Below are positions 26,786-35,016 of a stretch of 64,000 nucleotides of DNA, piece by piece (positions within the stretch are counted from its first letter, which is position 1; each line of letters starts with the position of its first letter). Origin of the DNA: Nannocystis punicea (GTDB lineage: Bacteria; Myxococcota_A; Polyangia; Nannocystales; Nannocystaceae); assembly GCF_026965555.1 (NCBI RefSeq), contig NZ_CP114040.1, forward strand, positions 8,344,001-8,408,000, in the 5' to 3' direction. The translations under genes were made by a program, and so were the position numbers. The notes beneath the pieces were generated by a model. The model made no database searches. It had not been told where the DNA came from and worked only from the letters and a program-made list of their open reading frames with translations.

Positions 26786-27388
26786 GTGACCGATCCCCAC
26801 GCACGTCCTCCCATCGACGCGGTCCTGCCCTCAATGATGGACGCAGTCGCCACGCTGGTGCGCGGCGTCGGCGAGGACCCCGCCCGCGACGGCCTCGAGC
26901 GCACCCCCGAGCGCGTCGCGCGGGCGCTGCGGTTCCTCACCAGCGGCTACGACCAGTCGCTCGAGGCGCTGCTCAACGGCGCGATCTTCGACGTCGGCCA
27001 CGACGAGATGGTGCTCGTCCGCGACATCGACCTGTTCAGCCTGTGCGAGCACCACATGCTGCCGTTCATCGGCCGCGCGCACATCGGCTACATCCCCGAC
27101 CGCAAGGTCGTCGGCCTGTCGAAGCTCGCCCGCGTGGTCGAGATGTTCGCCCGCCGCCTGCAGGTCCAGGAGCGGCTCACCCGCCAGATCGCCGAGGCCA
27201 TCCAGGACGTGCTGCAGCCGGCCGGCGTCGGCGTCGTCATCGAGGCCAGCCACATGTGCATGATCATGCGCGGGGTGCAGAAGCCCAGCTCGTGGACGGT
27301 GACCTCGTCGATGGTCGGCGTGTTCCAGGACAACCTCAACACGCGCCAGGAGTTCCTCAGCCTCATCCGCCACAAGGTGGTGTTCTAG
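26786..27388 (+). CDS. folE: GTP cyclohydrolase I
   Basis: 200 residues, the normal length. Converts GTP to 7,8-dihydroneopterin triphosphate, the first step to folate, tetrahydrobiopterin or queuosine precursors. It has the zinc-binding CEHH (in LCEHHMLPF), SKLARVVEMFARRLQVQERL, and HMCMIMRGVQKPSS containing the second Cys ligand. The GTG start fits the family. First gene of a four-gene operon whose other members are two pterin synthases and a reductase. Confidence 0.96.
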   Translation: MTDPHARPPIDAVLPSMMDAVATLVRGVGEDPARDGLERTPERVARALRFLTSGYDQSLEALLNGAIFDVGHDEMVLVRDIDLFSLCEHHMLPFIGRAHIGYIPDRKVVGLSKLARVVEMFARRLQVQERLTRQIAEAIQDVLQPAGVGVVIEASHMCMIMRGVQKPSSWTVTSSMVGVFQDNLNTRQEFLSLIRHKVVF

Positions 27389-27423
27389 CGCGGGCCGGGA
27401 GCGCCGCGCACTCGAGTTCTTCG

Positions 27424-27807
27424 ATGGAGATCTTCCGCGTCTACCGCTTCGAGGCCGCGCACCGCCTGCCCGCCGTGCCGCCTGGCCACAAGTGCAGCCG
27501 ACTGCACGGCCACTCGTACGCGATCGACGTCCGCGTGCGCGGCCCGATCCGCGCCGACACCGGCTGGATCCTGGACCTCGGCGACCTCGACCTCGCCTGG
27601 GAGCCGCTGCAACGCGTCCTCGATCATCACTACCTCAACGAGGTCGAGGGCCTCGAGAACCCGACCAGCGAGATCCTGGCGCGGTGGATCTGGCGCCGCC
27701 TCAAGCCGTCGCTGCCGCTCCTGTGCGAGGTCGGCGTGCGCGAGACCTGCACGTGCGGCTGCATCTACCGCGGCGAGGACGAAGACGACCGCCGGCCGGC
27801 GACCTGA
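27424..27807 (+). CDS. queD: QueD-type 6-carboxytetrahydropterin synthase
   Basis: 127 residues. Acts on dihydroneopterin triphosphate. It has FEAAHRLPAVPPGHKCSRLHGHSY: the catalytic Cys of the CxxxHGH motif and the three zinc His are all present, as in E. coli QueD. ENPTSEILARW and VRETCTCGC carry the conserved Thr/Glu region. The start MEIFRVYRFEAAH is standard. It is 35 bp after folE and 7 bp before a second, different PTPS-family gene. In this operon it could make 6-pyruvoyltetrahydropterin instead of the queuosine precursor. Confidence 0.88.
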   Translation: MEIFRVYRFEAAHRLPAVPPGHKCSRLHGHSYAIDVRVRGPIRADTGWILDLGDLDLAWEPLQRVLDHHYLNEVEGLENPTSEILARWIWRRLKPSLPLLCEVGVRETCTCGCIYRGEDEDDRRPAT

Positions 27808-27814
27808 GGCCCCG

Positions 27815-28339
27815 ATGACCGCCAGCACCGCCGCCGAACTCACCACGGTCGAGCTCACCACGGTCGAGCTTTTTAAAGATGCGATGAAGTTCTCGGCCGG
27901 GCACTTCACGATCTTCTCGGAGGACCGGCGCGAGCGGATGCACGGCCACAACTTCGCGGTCCAGATCAGCATCACCGGCGAGCCCGACGACAACGGGATG
28001 ATGGGCGACTACGGCCAGTTCAAGCGCATCGCCATCGCCCTGTGCGACAGCCTCGACGAGTGGTTCCTCCTGCCCGGCCGCTCGCCGCACCTGACGCTGC
28101 GCGAGGACGGCGAATACGTGGTCGCCGAGTTCGCCGGGCGGGCGATCCCGTTCCTGCGCAGCGACGTGCAGGTGCTGCCGGTCCGCAACATCACGGTCGA
28201 GGAGCTGGCGCGCTACCTGTGCGACCGCCTGATCGACGAGGGCAAGGTCCTCGCGGTCGCGCCGATCCACCGGCTCACGGTCAAGGTCTCCTCCGGCCCG
28301 GGTCAGCAGGCCGTCGCCGGCTGGCGGAGGCCCGTATGA
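27815..28339 (+). CDS. PTPS-III-like pyruvoyltetrahydropterin synthase homologue
   Basis: 174 residues. PTPS fold with KFSAGHF, RERMHGHNF and MMGDYGQFKR, so all three zinc His are kept. The catalytic Cys is missing: the residue 4 before the HGH His is Arg, and the next residue is Glu. Glu in this place (ExxHGH) is the signature of PTPS-III, which in Plasmodium and several bacteria makes the hydroxymethyl pterin and replaces dihydroneopterin aldolase (FolB) in folate synthesis. The N-terminus has a short repeat, LTTVELTTVEL. The stop overlaps the next ATG (ATGA). Confidence 0.8.
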   Translation: MTASTAAELTTVELTTVELFKDAMKFSAGHFTIFSEDRRERMHGHNFAVQISITGEPDDNGMMGDYGQFKRIAIALCDSLDEWFLLPGRSPHLTLREDGEYVVAEFAGRAIPFLRSDVQVLPVRNITVEELARYLCDRLIDEGKVLAVAPIHRLTVKVSSGPGQQAVAGWRRPV

Positions 28340-29049
28340 GCGCGGCCGCCGACACCGTGGTCCTCACCGGCGGCAGCGCCGGCATCGGCCTGGCGATCGC
28401 CGCCCGCGCGCGCGCCGACGGCCGGCGCGTCATCAACCTGTCCCGCAGGCCATGTCCCGTCGACGGCGCGGAGAACCTCGCGGTCGACCTCGGCGACGCC
28501 GCCGCGGTCGCCGACGCGGTGCTCCGCGTGCGCGACCGGATCGGCGCGCGCGGCCGGGTGCACCTGGTCCACAACGCCGCGTTCCCGATCGCCGACGCGG
28601 CCACCAACTTCGACGCCCGCGCCTGCGAGCAGGCCCTGCGGATCAACGTCGTCACCCCGGCCGAGCTGACCGCCGGCCTGCTGCCGACCATGGCGCCCGG
28701 CTCGTCGGTGACCTTCATCGGCTCGACGCTGTCGGAGAAGGGCGTGCCCGGCCGCCTGACCTACTGCGCCAGCAAGCACGCGCTGGTCGGCCTGCTGCGG
28801 GCCACGGTGCAGGACCTGTTCGGCACCGGCATCCACGCGGTGTGCGTCTGCCCCGGCTTCGTCGACACCCCGCTGCTCGACCCGCTGCGCGCGCGCGGCC
28901 CCGAGGTGATGCAGCAGGTGCTCGGCATGGTCTCGTACGGCCGCCTGCTCACCCCCGAGGAGGTCGCCGACATCGTCGCGTTCTGCCTCGAGCGGCCGTC
29001 GCTCAACGGCGCGATCATCCACGCCAACCTCGGCCAGCGCGAGAGCTGA
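28336..29049 (+). CDS. SDR reductase, sepiapterin-reductase or FolM-like
   Basis: 237 residues. NADPH-type SDR with VLTGGSAGIGLAIA, HNAAFPIAD (in the NNAG place), and catalytic YCASKHALVGLL. Length and lack of extra domains fit sepiapterin reductase and dihydropteridine/monapterin reductases. The ATGA overlap with the PTPS-III-like gene places it in the pterin operon as the final reduction step, giving a tetrahydropterin. Which pterin is made (BH4 or monapterin) cannot be decided from sequence. Confidence 0.8.
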   Translation: MSAAADTVVLTGGSAGIGLAIAARARADGRRVINLSRRPCPVDGAENLAVDLGDAAAVADAVLRVRDRIGARGRVHLVHNAAFPIADAATNFDARACEQALRINVVTPAELTAGLLPTMAPGSSVTFIGSTLSEKGVPGRLTYCASKHALVGLLRATVQDLFGTGIHAVCVCPGFVDTPLLDPLRARGPEVMQQVLGMVSYGRLLTPEEVADIVAFCLERPSLNGAIIHANLGQRES

Positions 29050-29052
29050 CGC

Positions 29053-29415
29053 TCAGGCGCCGAACACCGGGCGGAAGATCATCGCCGCGAGGATCCCGAC
29101 GATCAGCGCCGCGAACGCGACCACGTGCGCGCGCCCGGCCCCGCGCTCGGCCGCGCTGACGACCACCACGTGGGCCGTGAGCGACAGCCCGAGCCCGAGC
29201 ACGATCCACAATTCGGTCAGCGGGATCGCCGACAGCGACGCCAGCGCGAACCCGCCGCACCAGGCGATGAACAGCCCCGTCGAGGCGATCTGGTGCGTCG
29301 CCCGGCGCCGCTCCTCGCGGGTCTTCGCCAGCAGCGACGCGCCCGAACCGGCGATGAACAGCATCACTCCGGCGAACTTCGCCAGCAACACGAGATGAAC
29401 GGCAGGCGTCTCCAC
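29053..29415 (-). CDS. Small integral membrane protein
   Basis: 120 residues with four hydrophobic helices: LVLLAKFAGVMLFIAGS, GLFIAWCGGFALASLS, LWIVLGLGLSLTAHVVVV and HVVAFAALIVGILAAMIF. A short basic loop (KTREERRRATHQ) lies between helices 1 and 2. Family not recognised. GTG start, fixed by a TATCCT box 6 nt before it. Convergent with the pterin operon, 3 bp away. Confidence 0.75.
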   Translation of the reverse strand: METPAVHLVLLAKFAGVMLFIAGSGASLLAKTREERRRATHQIASTGLFIAWCGGFALASLSAIPLTELWIVLGLGLSLTAHVVVVSAAERGAGRAHVVAFAALIVGILAAMIFRPVFGA

Positions 29416-29421
29416 CCAGCG

Positions 29422-29427
29422 AGGATA
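29422..29427 (-). promoter_or_regulatory. TATCCT, -10-like hexamer
   Basis: On the minus strand, 6 nt before the GTG at 29415. Confidence 0.45.
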
Positions 29428-29975
29428 ACCCGTCGACCCCCGGCGGCGCGCCCGCGACGACGCGTCGCAGCACTATGTCAAATCGGCGCCGCGCCCGCCC
29501 CGCCGCGCGAATGACGAGAGTTGCGAGCGTGCCGCGGCGATTCGTCGCAGGAGCGGGCTTCGGTCGCGGCGAATGTGACAGCATGGTCGGCGCGCGACCC
29601 GGGCGCGCGAAGCTCGGGGCAACGGCCACGGAGCGGGCTGCACGACGGCGGGCTCGTTGGGCTCCGGCATGTGCTCGAACACGAGCCGGCGGATTCGCCA
29701 GACCGCACCCGCGAGCACGACGGCGTGAGTGTCGACCATGCCTCCGCCGAAGTGCAGCGGTCTTTTCACCACGCGCCTTCGATCGTCTCGGAGCCGGTGA
29801 TGAACCCGTCGCAGGTGAGGAAGGGAAACACGAGCGACAGGATCGCTGCGCCTCGACGCGTCACCCGGCCAAGGTTCGAGGATGCCCACGCGACGAGGAC
29901 GCGGCCGGAGCACGAGGCGGTTCAGCCCGGTGCTCCGCCCGGTCGCCCCCGAGCGCTCGCGCGGTCGCCATGGGT

Positions 29976-29981
29976 TACACT
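29976..29981 (+). promoter_or_regulatory. TACACT, -10-like hexamer of the LytS-type kinase
   Basis: 6 nt before the GTG at 29988. It argues against the in-frame ATG at 29970, which would lie upstream of the likely transcript start. Confidence 0.5.
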
Positions 29982-29987
29982 GCGGTC

Positions 29988-31094
29988 GTGCGCGCCAGCG
30001 CAAGCTCTCTCGCGCCGGTCCCCTCGGTCTATCGCCAGACCACCCGGGGTCAATGGCTCGTGTTCGTCGGCATCGTCCTGGCGATGGTCTACGGCCCGAC
30101 CAACGCGACAGTCCAGGAGCTCCAGGCCCAGGGCCTCGCGGTCGAGCGCTGGCAGCTGTTCGCCGTCGGTCTGGCGGGGGCCGCGGTGTACGTCGCGTCC
30201 GCCTGGCCGCTGTGGCGCGTCCTCGACGCCCTGCCGCTCACGCCCGGACGACGCGCGCGGAGCGGCCTGCTCCGCGCCCTGCTGTGCCTCGGCTACGTCG
30301 CCGTCGATGCCGTCGTGACCCTGGTGTTCCTCGAGCTGGCGGTCGCGCTGCTCGGCGCCGACCCAGGGGTTGTCGCCGCGCAGATGCGACCGGGCGAGGT
30401 CGTCGTGCGCGGGGCGGCCGGCTTCGCGGTCCTGATGCTCGCCCACGCGGTGCTGCAGCGGGCCCACGAGCGGGTCGAACGCGAGGTGCTCGCGCGCTCG
30501 CTGGCGCAGGCCAACCTGCGCGCGCTGTCGCTCGAGCTGCGCCCGCACTTCCTGTTCAACGCCCTCAACGGGATCGCCGCGCTGGTCCGCGACGACCCGC
30601 GACGCGCCGAGCGGATGCTGGTCGGCCTCGGCGACCTCCTGCGGCTGACGCAGCAGGCCGGCGCGGAGGGCCAGGTGCCGCTGCGCCGCGAGCTCGAGCA
30701 GGTCGACCTCTACCTCGAGCTGCAGGCGATGCGCTTCGGCCCGCGGCTGACCGTCGTCCGCGACGTCGATCCCGCGGTCCTCGGCGCGCGCGTGCCGGGC
30801 ATGCTCCTGCAGCCGCTCGTCGAGAACGCGCTCGCCCACGGCATCGGCCCGCGACCCGGGCCGGGGCGGCTCTGCCTCGGCGCGCGCCGCGAGGGCGAGA
30901 CTCTGGTGCTGCGCGTCGACGACGACGGCGTCGGCCTCGCGCCCGGCCGGCGCGAGCGGACCGGCGTGGGCACGACGCGGGCGCGCCTGACCGCGATGTT
31001 CGGCGAGGCGGCCCGCTTCACGCTCTCGCCCGGAGACGGCGGCGGCACTGCGGCCGAGCTGAGGATCCCCTTTCAACCGTGGCAGGCAGCATGA
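29988..31094 (+). CDS. LytS/YehU-type sensor histidine kinase
   Basis: 368 residues. The N-terminal part has four membrane helices (about 20-150; WLVFVGIVLAMVYG, FAVGLAGAAVYVASAWPLW, YVAVDAVVTLVFLELAVALLG, FAVLMLAHAVLQ). The histidine-kinase (HisKA_5) motif LRPHFLFNALNGIAAL contains the phosphorylated His, and the GHKL ATPase has LLQPLVENALAHG, DDDGVGLAP and GVGTTRARL. It senses a membrane or extracellular signal and phosphorylates the LytTR regulator whose ATG overlaps its stop (ATGA). GTG start chosen from the promoter hexamer. Confidence 0.88.
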   Translation: MRASASSLAPVPSVYRQTTRGQWLVFVGIVLAMVYGPTNATVQELQAQGLAVERWQLFAVGLAGAAVYVASAWPLWRVLDALPLTPGRRARSGLLRALLCLGYVAVDAVVTLVFLELAVALLGADPGVVAAQMRPGEVVVRGAAGFAVLMLAHAVLQRAHERVEREVLARSLAQANLRALSLELRPHFLFNALNGIAALVRDDPRRAERMLVGLGDLLRLTQQAGAEGQVPLRRELEQVDLYLELQAMRFGPRLTVVRDVDPAVLGARVPGMLLQPLVENALAHGIGPRPGPGRLCLGARREGETLVLRVDDDGVGLAPGRRERTGVGTTRARLTAMFGEAARFTLSPGDGGGTAAELRIPFQPWQAA

Positions 31095-31813
31095 CTGCGC
31101 TGCGGGTGGTCATCGCCGACGACGAGCCGCTGGCGCGCAGCCGCCTGCGGGCGCTGCTCGGCGATCATGCCGACGTCGTGATCGCCGCCGAGGCCGAGGA
31201 CGCCGACTCCGCGCTCCAGGCGATCCGCAGCGAGCGACCCGACCTCGTCCTGCTCGACGTCGAGATGCCGGGCGAGGGCGGCGTGGCGCTGGCGCGGCGG
31301 CTCCACCTGACGCCGGCGCCGCTGATCGTGTTCGTCACCGCGTACGCCGACCACGCCGTCGACGCCTTCGAGACCGGCGCCGTCGACTACCTGCTCAAAC
31401 CGTTCGACGAGGCCCGCCTGGCGACCGCGCTCGCCCGCGTCCGCGCGGCGCTGGCGGCCCGTCGCGCGCTCGCGGGCGGCGCCCCGTCGGCGTACCTCGA
31501 GCGCGTCGCGGTCACTCTCGGCAAGCGGACCCTCTTCGTCGCCACGGCCAGCGTCGACTGGTTCGCGGCGAGCGCCAACTACGTCGAGCTGCACGTCGGG
31601 TCGGAGGTTCATCTGCTGCGCACCACCCTGAGCGCCCTCGAGGCCCAGCTCGACCCACGCGTGTTCGTGCGGATCCACCGCTCGTACGCGGTCCGGCTCG
31701 ACGCGGTGAAGGAGCTGCGCAGCCTCGGCGCCGGCGAGTACCGGGCGATCCTCGCCGACGGCGTCGAGCTGCCGGTCAGCCAGCGCTACCGCGACCGCCT
31801 GCCGCGACCGTGA
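31091..31813 (+). CDS. LytTR-family response regulator
   Basis: 240 residues. Receiver domain (1-120) with DDEPLAR, phospho-acceptor Asp in LLDVEMPG, FVTAYADHA and the Lys in LLKPFD. The C-terminal LytTR DNA-binding domain (about 140-240) has WFAASANYVELHV and FVRIHRSYAVRLDAV. Cognate of the upstream histidine kinase, with translational coupling through ATGA. LytTR proteins bind direct repeats of about 9-11 bp upstream of targets. Confidence 0.94.
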   Translation: MTALRVVIADDEPLARSRLRALLGDHADVVIAAEAEDADSALQAIRSERPDLVLLDVEMPGEGGVALARRLHLTPAPLIVFVTAYADHAVDAFETGAVDYLLKPFDEARLATALARVRAALAARRALAGGAPSAYLERVAVTLGKRTLFVATASVDWFAASANYVELHVGSEVHLLRTTLSALEAQLDPRVFVRIHRSYAVRLDAVKELRSLGAGEYRAILADGVELPVSQRYRDRLPRP

Positions 31814-31927
31814 GCGACGCCCGTCCCGCGAGCGGCCGCGTTCGTCCCCGCGACGCCGGCGTTCGTCCCACCAGCACCGGCCCGCCGCCGCCTGCCCCCG
31901 TACCCTCGCCGCACACGAGGTCACGCG

Positions 31928-33499
31928 ATGTCGCAGAGAGCAGCCGGGCGATGGTCGAAGATGGGGGCAGCGCTGGCGCTGCTGGGGTGTACCACGATGG
32001 ACGAGTCGATCGTCGAGACCGACGCCGGTCGCGTGCGCGGCACGCTGACCGACGAGGTCCGCCTGTTCCAGGGCATTCCGTACGGCGAGCCGCCGGTCGG
32101 CGAGCTGCGCTGGCAGGCGCCGCGTCCGGCGAGCGCGTGGACGGGGATCCACGACGCCACGCGTCCGGGCAACCGCTGTCCGCAGGTCGGCACCGCGTAC
32201 GTCGACATCCAGAGCGACACCGAGGATTGTCTGTACCTCAATGTCACGACCCCGCGCGGGACGGGCTCGTCGCGTCCGGTGATGGTGTGGATCCACGGCG
32301 ACGGCGCGATCGGCTCCGGCGACCTGTTCGACGCCCGCCGGCTCGCCAGCGAGGGCGACGTCGTCGTCGTCACGATCAACTTCCGGCTCGGCGTGTTCGG
32401 CGGCTTCGCCTATCCCGGCCTCGAAGGCTCCGGCACCTTCGGCCTGCAGGATCAGCAGCTCGCCCTGCGGTGGATCCAGCGCAACGCCGCGGCCTTCGGC
32501 GGCGACCCCGACAACGTCACGCTGTTCGGCGTGTCGTACGGCGCCTCGGCCACGACCGCCCACCTGACGTCGCCGACCGCCGCCGGGCTGTTCCACCGCG
32601 CGATCCTCCACAGCGGCGAGGCGATGATGGACATCGTCCCCGGCAGCATGGGCCCGGACGTGCCGGCCGACCCGTGGATCCTGTGGGCCACGCGGGACGA
32701 GCAGGAGCAGCTCGGCACCCACGTCGCAGCGCAGCTGGGCTGCACCGATCCGGCAGCGGCGCTCGCGTGCCTGCGCGGCCTGCCGGTCGCGCAGATCCTC
32801 GCGCTCCCCGCCGTCATGCACATGTTCCAGCCGTACGTGCCCGGCGAGGAGGTCCTCCCGGACAACCCGGGCGAGGCCCTGCGGGCGGGTCGGTTCAGCC
32901 CGATGCCGGTGCTCGCCGGTCACACGCGCGACGAGCATCACATGTTCGTCGGCCTGTTTTACGATCTCGTCGGCGCGCCCGTCACCGCCGCGCAATACCC
33001 CGAGTTGCTCGCCGCGGCCTTCGCCGAGCGAGCCGAGGCGGTCGCGGCCGAGTACCCGCTCGCCGACCACGCCTCGCCCGGCGCGGCCTGGGCGAAATTG
33101 CTGACCGATCGCCTGTGGGCGCGGAGCACCGCCGAACAGAACGCGTCGCTCGCCGAGCGCGGCCCGGTGTACTTCTACGAGTTCGCCGAGGCGAGCGCCC
33201 ACGACCTCCCGTTCGCGCCCGAGCTGCGCACCGGCGCTTTTCACAACGACGACGTGCAGTACCTGCTGAGCGACGGCTCGCAATTGACTCCGGCGCAGCT
33301 GGGATTGTCGCAGCAGATGATCCGCTACTGGTCGAACTTCGCCCACACCGGCGATCCGAACGGCGACGGCCTGCCGACCTGGGACCGCTTCACGGCGGCG
33401 ACACCGAACGTGCTGGCGCTGGCGGCCGGCGAGGGCGGGATCCGGCCGATCGATCACCGCGCCGAGCACAAGCTCGAGTTCTGGGCGACGCAGCCGTGA
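31928..33499 (+). CDS. Type B carboxylesterase, putative lipoprotein
   Basis: 523 residues. An N-terminal signal (KMGAALALLGCTT) has a lipobox Cys near residue 21. The alpha/beta hydrolase is of the cholinesterase type: FQGIPYGEPPVGELRWQAP, EDCLYLNV, PVMVWIHGDG oxyanion region, nucleophile elbow GVSYGA, Glu region in GHTRDEHHMF and His in GAFHNDDV. In most relatives the elbow is GESAGA, so Val and Tyr here are unusual, but Ser is kept. Probably exported and anchored, acting on esters outside the cell. Confidence 0.88.
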   Translation: MSQRAAGRWSKMGAALALLGCTTMDESIVETDAGRVRGTLTDEVRLFQGIPYGEPPVGELRWQAPRPASAWTGIHDATRPGNRCPQVGTAYVDIQSDTEDCLYLNVTTPRGTGSSRPVMVWIHGDGAIGSGDLFDARRLASEGDVVVVTINFRLGVFGGFAYPGLEGSGTFGLQDQQLALRWIQRNAAAFGGDPDNVTLFGVSYGASATTAHLTSPTAAGLFHRAILHSGEAMMDIVPGSMGPDVPADPWILWATRDEQEQLGTHVAAQLGCTDPAAALACLRGLPVAQILALPAVMHMFQPYVPGEEVLPDNPGEALRAGRFSPMPVLAGHTRDEHHMFVGLFYDLVGAPVTAAQYPELLAAAFAERAEAVAAEYPLADHASPGAAWAKLLTDRLWARSTAEQNASLAERGPVYFYEFAEASAHDLPFAPELRTGAFHNDDVQYLLSDGSQLTPAQLGLSQQMIRYWSNFAHTGDPNGDGLPTWDRFTAATPNVLALAAGEGGIRPIDHRAEHKLEFWATQP

Positions 33500-33742
33500 C
33501 CGACTCCACGCATTCGCGGCTCGTCGCGCTCCACCCGATGAGCGCGGTCGTCCTTCCAGCCCGGGCGCCTCGACGAGTTCCGGGCATTCGCGGCTCCGCG
33601 AGCGCGCCCCAACGATGGCAGTCATCGTCGCAGGCGCCGAGCGCCTCGCCGAGCTCCGCGCACTCGTGACTCGTCGAGCACTTTTCAAAATGCTAGCAGT
33701 CGCGGGCGGCTGCTCGCCCGCGACCGCCGCGGATCACGCCGC

Positions 33743-34867
33743 TCAGAACTTCAGCGTCGCCACCGCCCCGATCTGCGCCTTGCTCACCTTCTTGAAGCTC
33801 GCGCGCATCAGCTCGCCGGCCGCGCAATTGGCCAGGGCCGGGTTGCCCGCGTCCTCCTGCGGCGCGGACGACAGCACCTTCCCGTCCGGGCCGGCGATCG
33901 ACAGCTTGATCGTCACCTTCTCGCCGCCGCGCGCGTGGACGCGGCAGCGCTCCAGCGCCGCGGCCTTGGCGGCGCGGGTGCCGTCGGCGATGTCGGCCGG
34001 CTCGAGCTTCTCGGGCAAGCTGTCCGTCGAGACAGACGGCGCCGGCTCGACCTTGGCCGGCGCCGCGGGCTTGGCCTTGCACTTGTCCGGCGAGAGCAGG
34101 CACTCGACGCTGTCGTTCGCCGGCCCGGACGGGGCCGCGGGCGTCACCACTTTCACGGGCGGGGGCTTGTCGGCGCTCGGCGTCGCCGGCTTGACCACCG
34201 GCTTGCGCGGGCGCTTGCTCGGCGCGGCCTCGGGCGTCTCGGCGGGGATCTCCGCCGCGACCGCGACCGCCTCCGGCTCCGCTTCGGGCTCCGGCTCCTC
34301 CTCGGGCTCCGCCGCCGACGCCACCACCATCGGCGCCTGCGAGATGTGGCGCTCGATGATCACCGGCGCCGGCATCGGCCCTTGCGTCGCCAGGAAGCCC
34401 GCGAGTCCCATCATTCCCAGCGCCACCACCCCGAGCAGCAAGTACAGCGGCATCGGCGGCGGCGCCGCGGTGGCCCGACCCCGCACCGGCGTCGGCGGGA
34501 TCACCGGCGGCGGCGCGGTCAGCTCGCTGAAGCGAGGCGCGCGCGCTTGCGGCCGCTCGGCCTGAATCACCGCACCCATCGCCCGCACGTCGATGAGCCC
34601 CGAGCCGTCGGTCGGCTCCGGCTGGCTCACCGGGCGCTTCGCCACTGCCACCGGCGCGGGCGACTCGGCGACTCGGGCGACGTCCAGCGAGCCCAGGCTC
34701 GCGAGCGAGAACAACACCGAATCTTCGTTGCGGGCGCCCTTCATGCGGCCCGCGCCTCGAACTTCCCGGCCGGCGATCGACTCGCCGCACCGGCTGCACC
34801 GCGGGGTCGAGGACGCGCCCGCGGCGGACAAGATCAGGGCACCATGGTGATCGCATACGAGGGTCAT
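33743..34867 (-). CDS. Zinc-ribbon, single-TM, AgmX/PglI C-terminal domain protein
   Basis: 374 residues. The N-terminus (MTLVCDHHGALIL, then TPRCSRCGES) supplies a CxxH...CxxC metal-binding ribbon. A disordered stretch leads to one membrane helix (YLLLGVVALGMMGLAGFLAT, about 170-190), then a Pro/Glu/Ala/Lys-rich arm of some 100 residues. The C-terminal domain (about 290-374; ALERCRVHARGGEKVTIKLS and SFKKVSKAQIGAVATLKF) matches the AgmX/PglI type known from myxobacterial gliding and outer-surface proteins. Topology: cytoplasmic ribbon, periplasmic C-domain. Role unknown; gliding or energy transduction is possible. Confidence 0.75.
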   Translation of the reverse strand: MTLVCDHHGALILSAAGASSTPRCSRCGESIAGREVRGAGRMKGARNEDSVLFSLASLGSLDVARVAESPAPVAVAKRPVSQPEPTDGSGLIDVRAMGAVIQAERPQARAPRFSELTAPPPVIPPTPVRGRATAAPPPMPLYLLLGVVALGMMGLAGFLATQGPMPAPVIIERHISQAPMVVASAAEPEEEPEPEAEPEAVAVAAEIPAETPEAAPSKRPRKPVVKPATPSADKPPPVKVVTPAAPSGPANDSVECLLSPDKCKAKPAAPAKVEPAPSVSTDSLPEKLEPADIADGTRAAKAAALERCRVHARGGEKVTIKLSIAGPDGKVLSSAPQEDAGNPALANCAAGELMRASFKKVSKAQIGAVATLKF

Positions 34868-35016
34868 GACGGCGTACCTTCCATTCGCCGCAACTCGCCG
34901 CGACGGACAGGATCGTGGGACCGCCGTCGCTGGAGCTGCGCCGAGGAAATGAGGCTGCTGTCCCCAACGACCCCGCGGCGCGATCGATCTACGCCGCGAG
35001 GTCGACCGCCCCCGCG

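Larger units (their letters stand above)
29416..29987. other. Intergenic with possible gene debris
   Basis: About 570 bp with no full gene. On the minus strand 29766-29864 could encode a 32-residue peptide starting GTG with a lipobox-like FLTC; it is listed as a finding, not a gene. Confidence 0.4.

Noticed and set aside
26786..29049. Queuosine operon
   Set aside because: queD-like gene is present, but no queC, queE or queF is adjacent and the neighbours fit folate/biopterin better.
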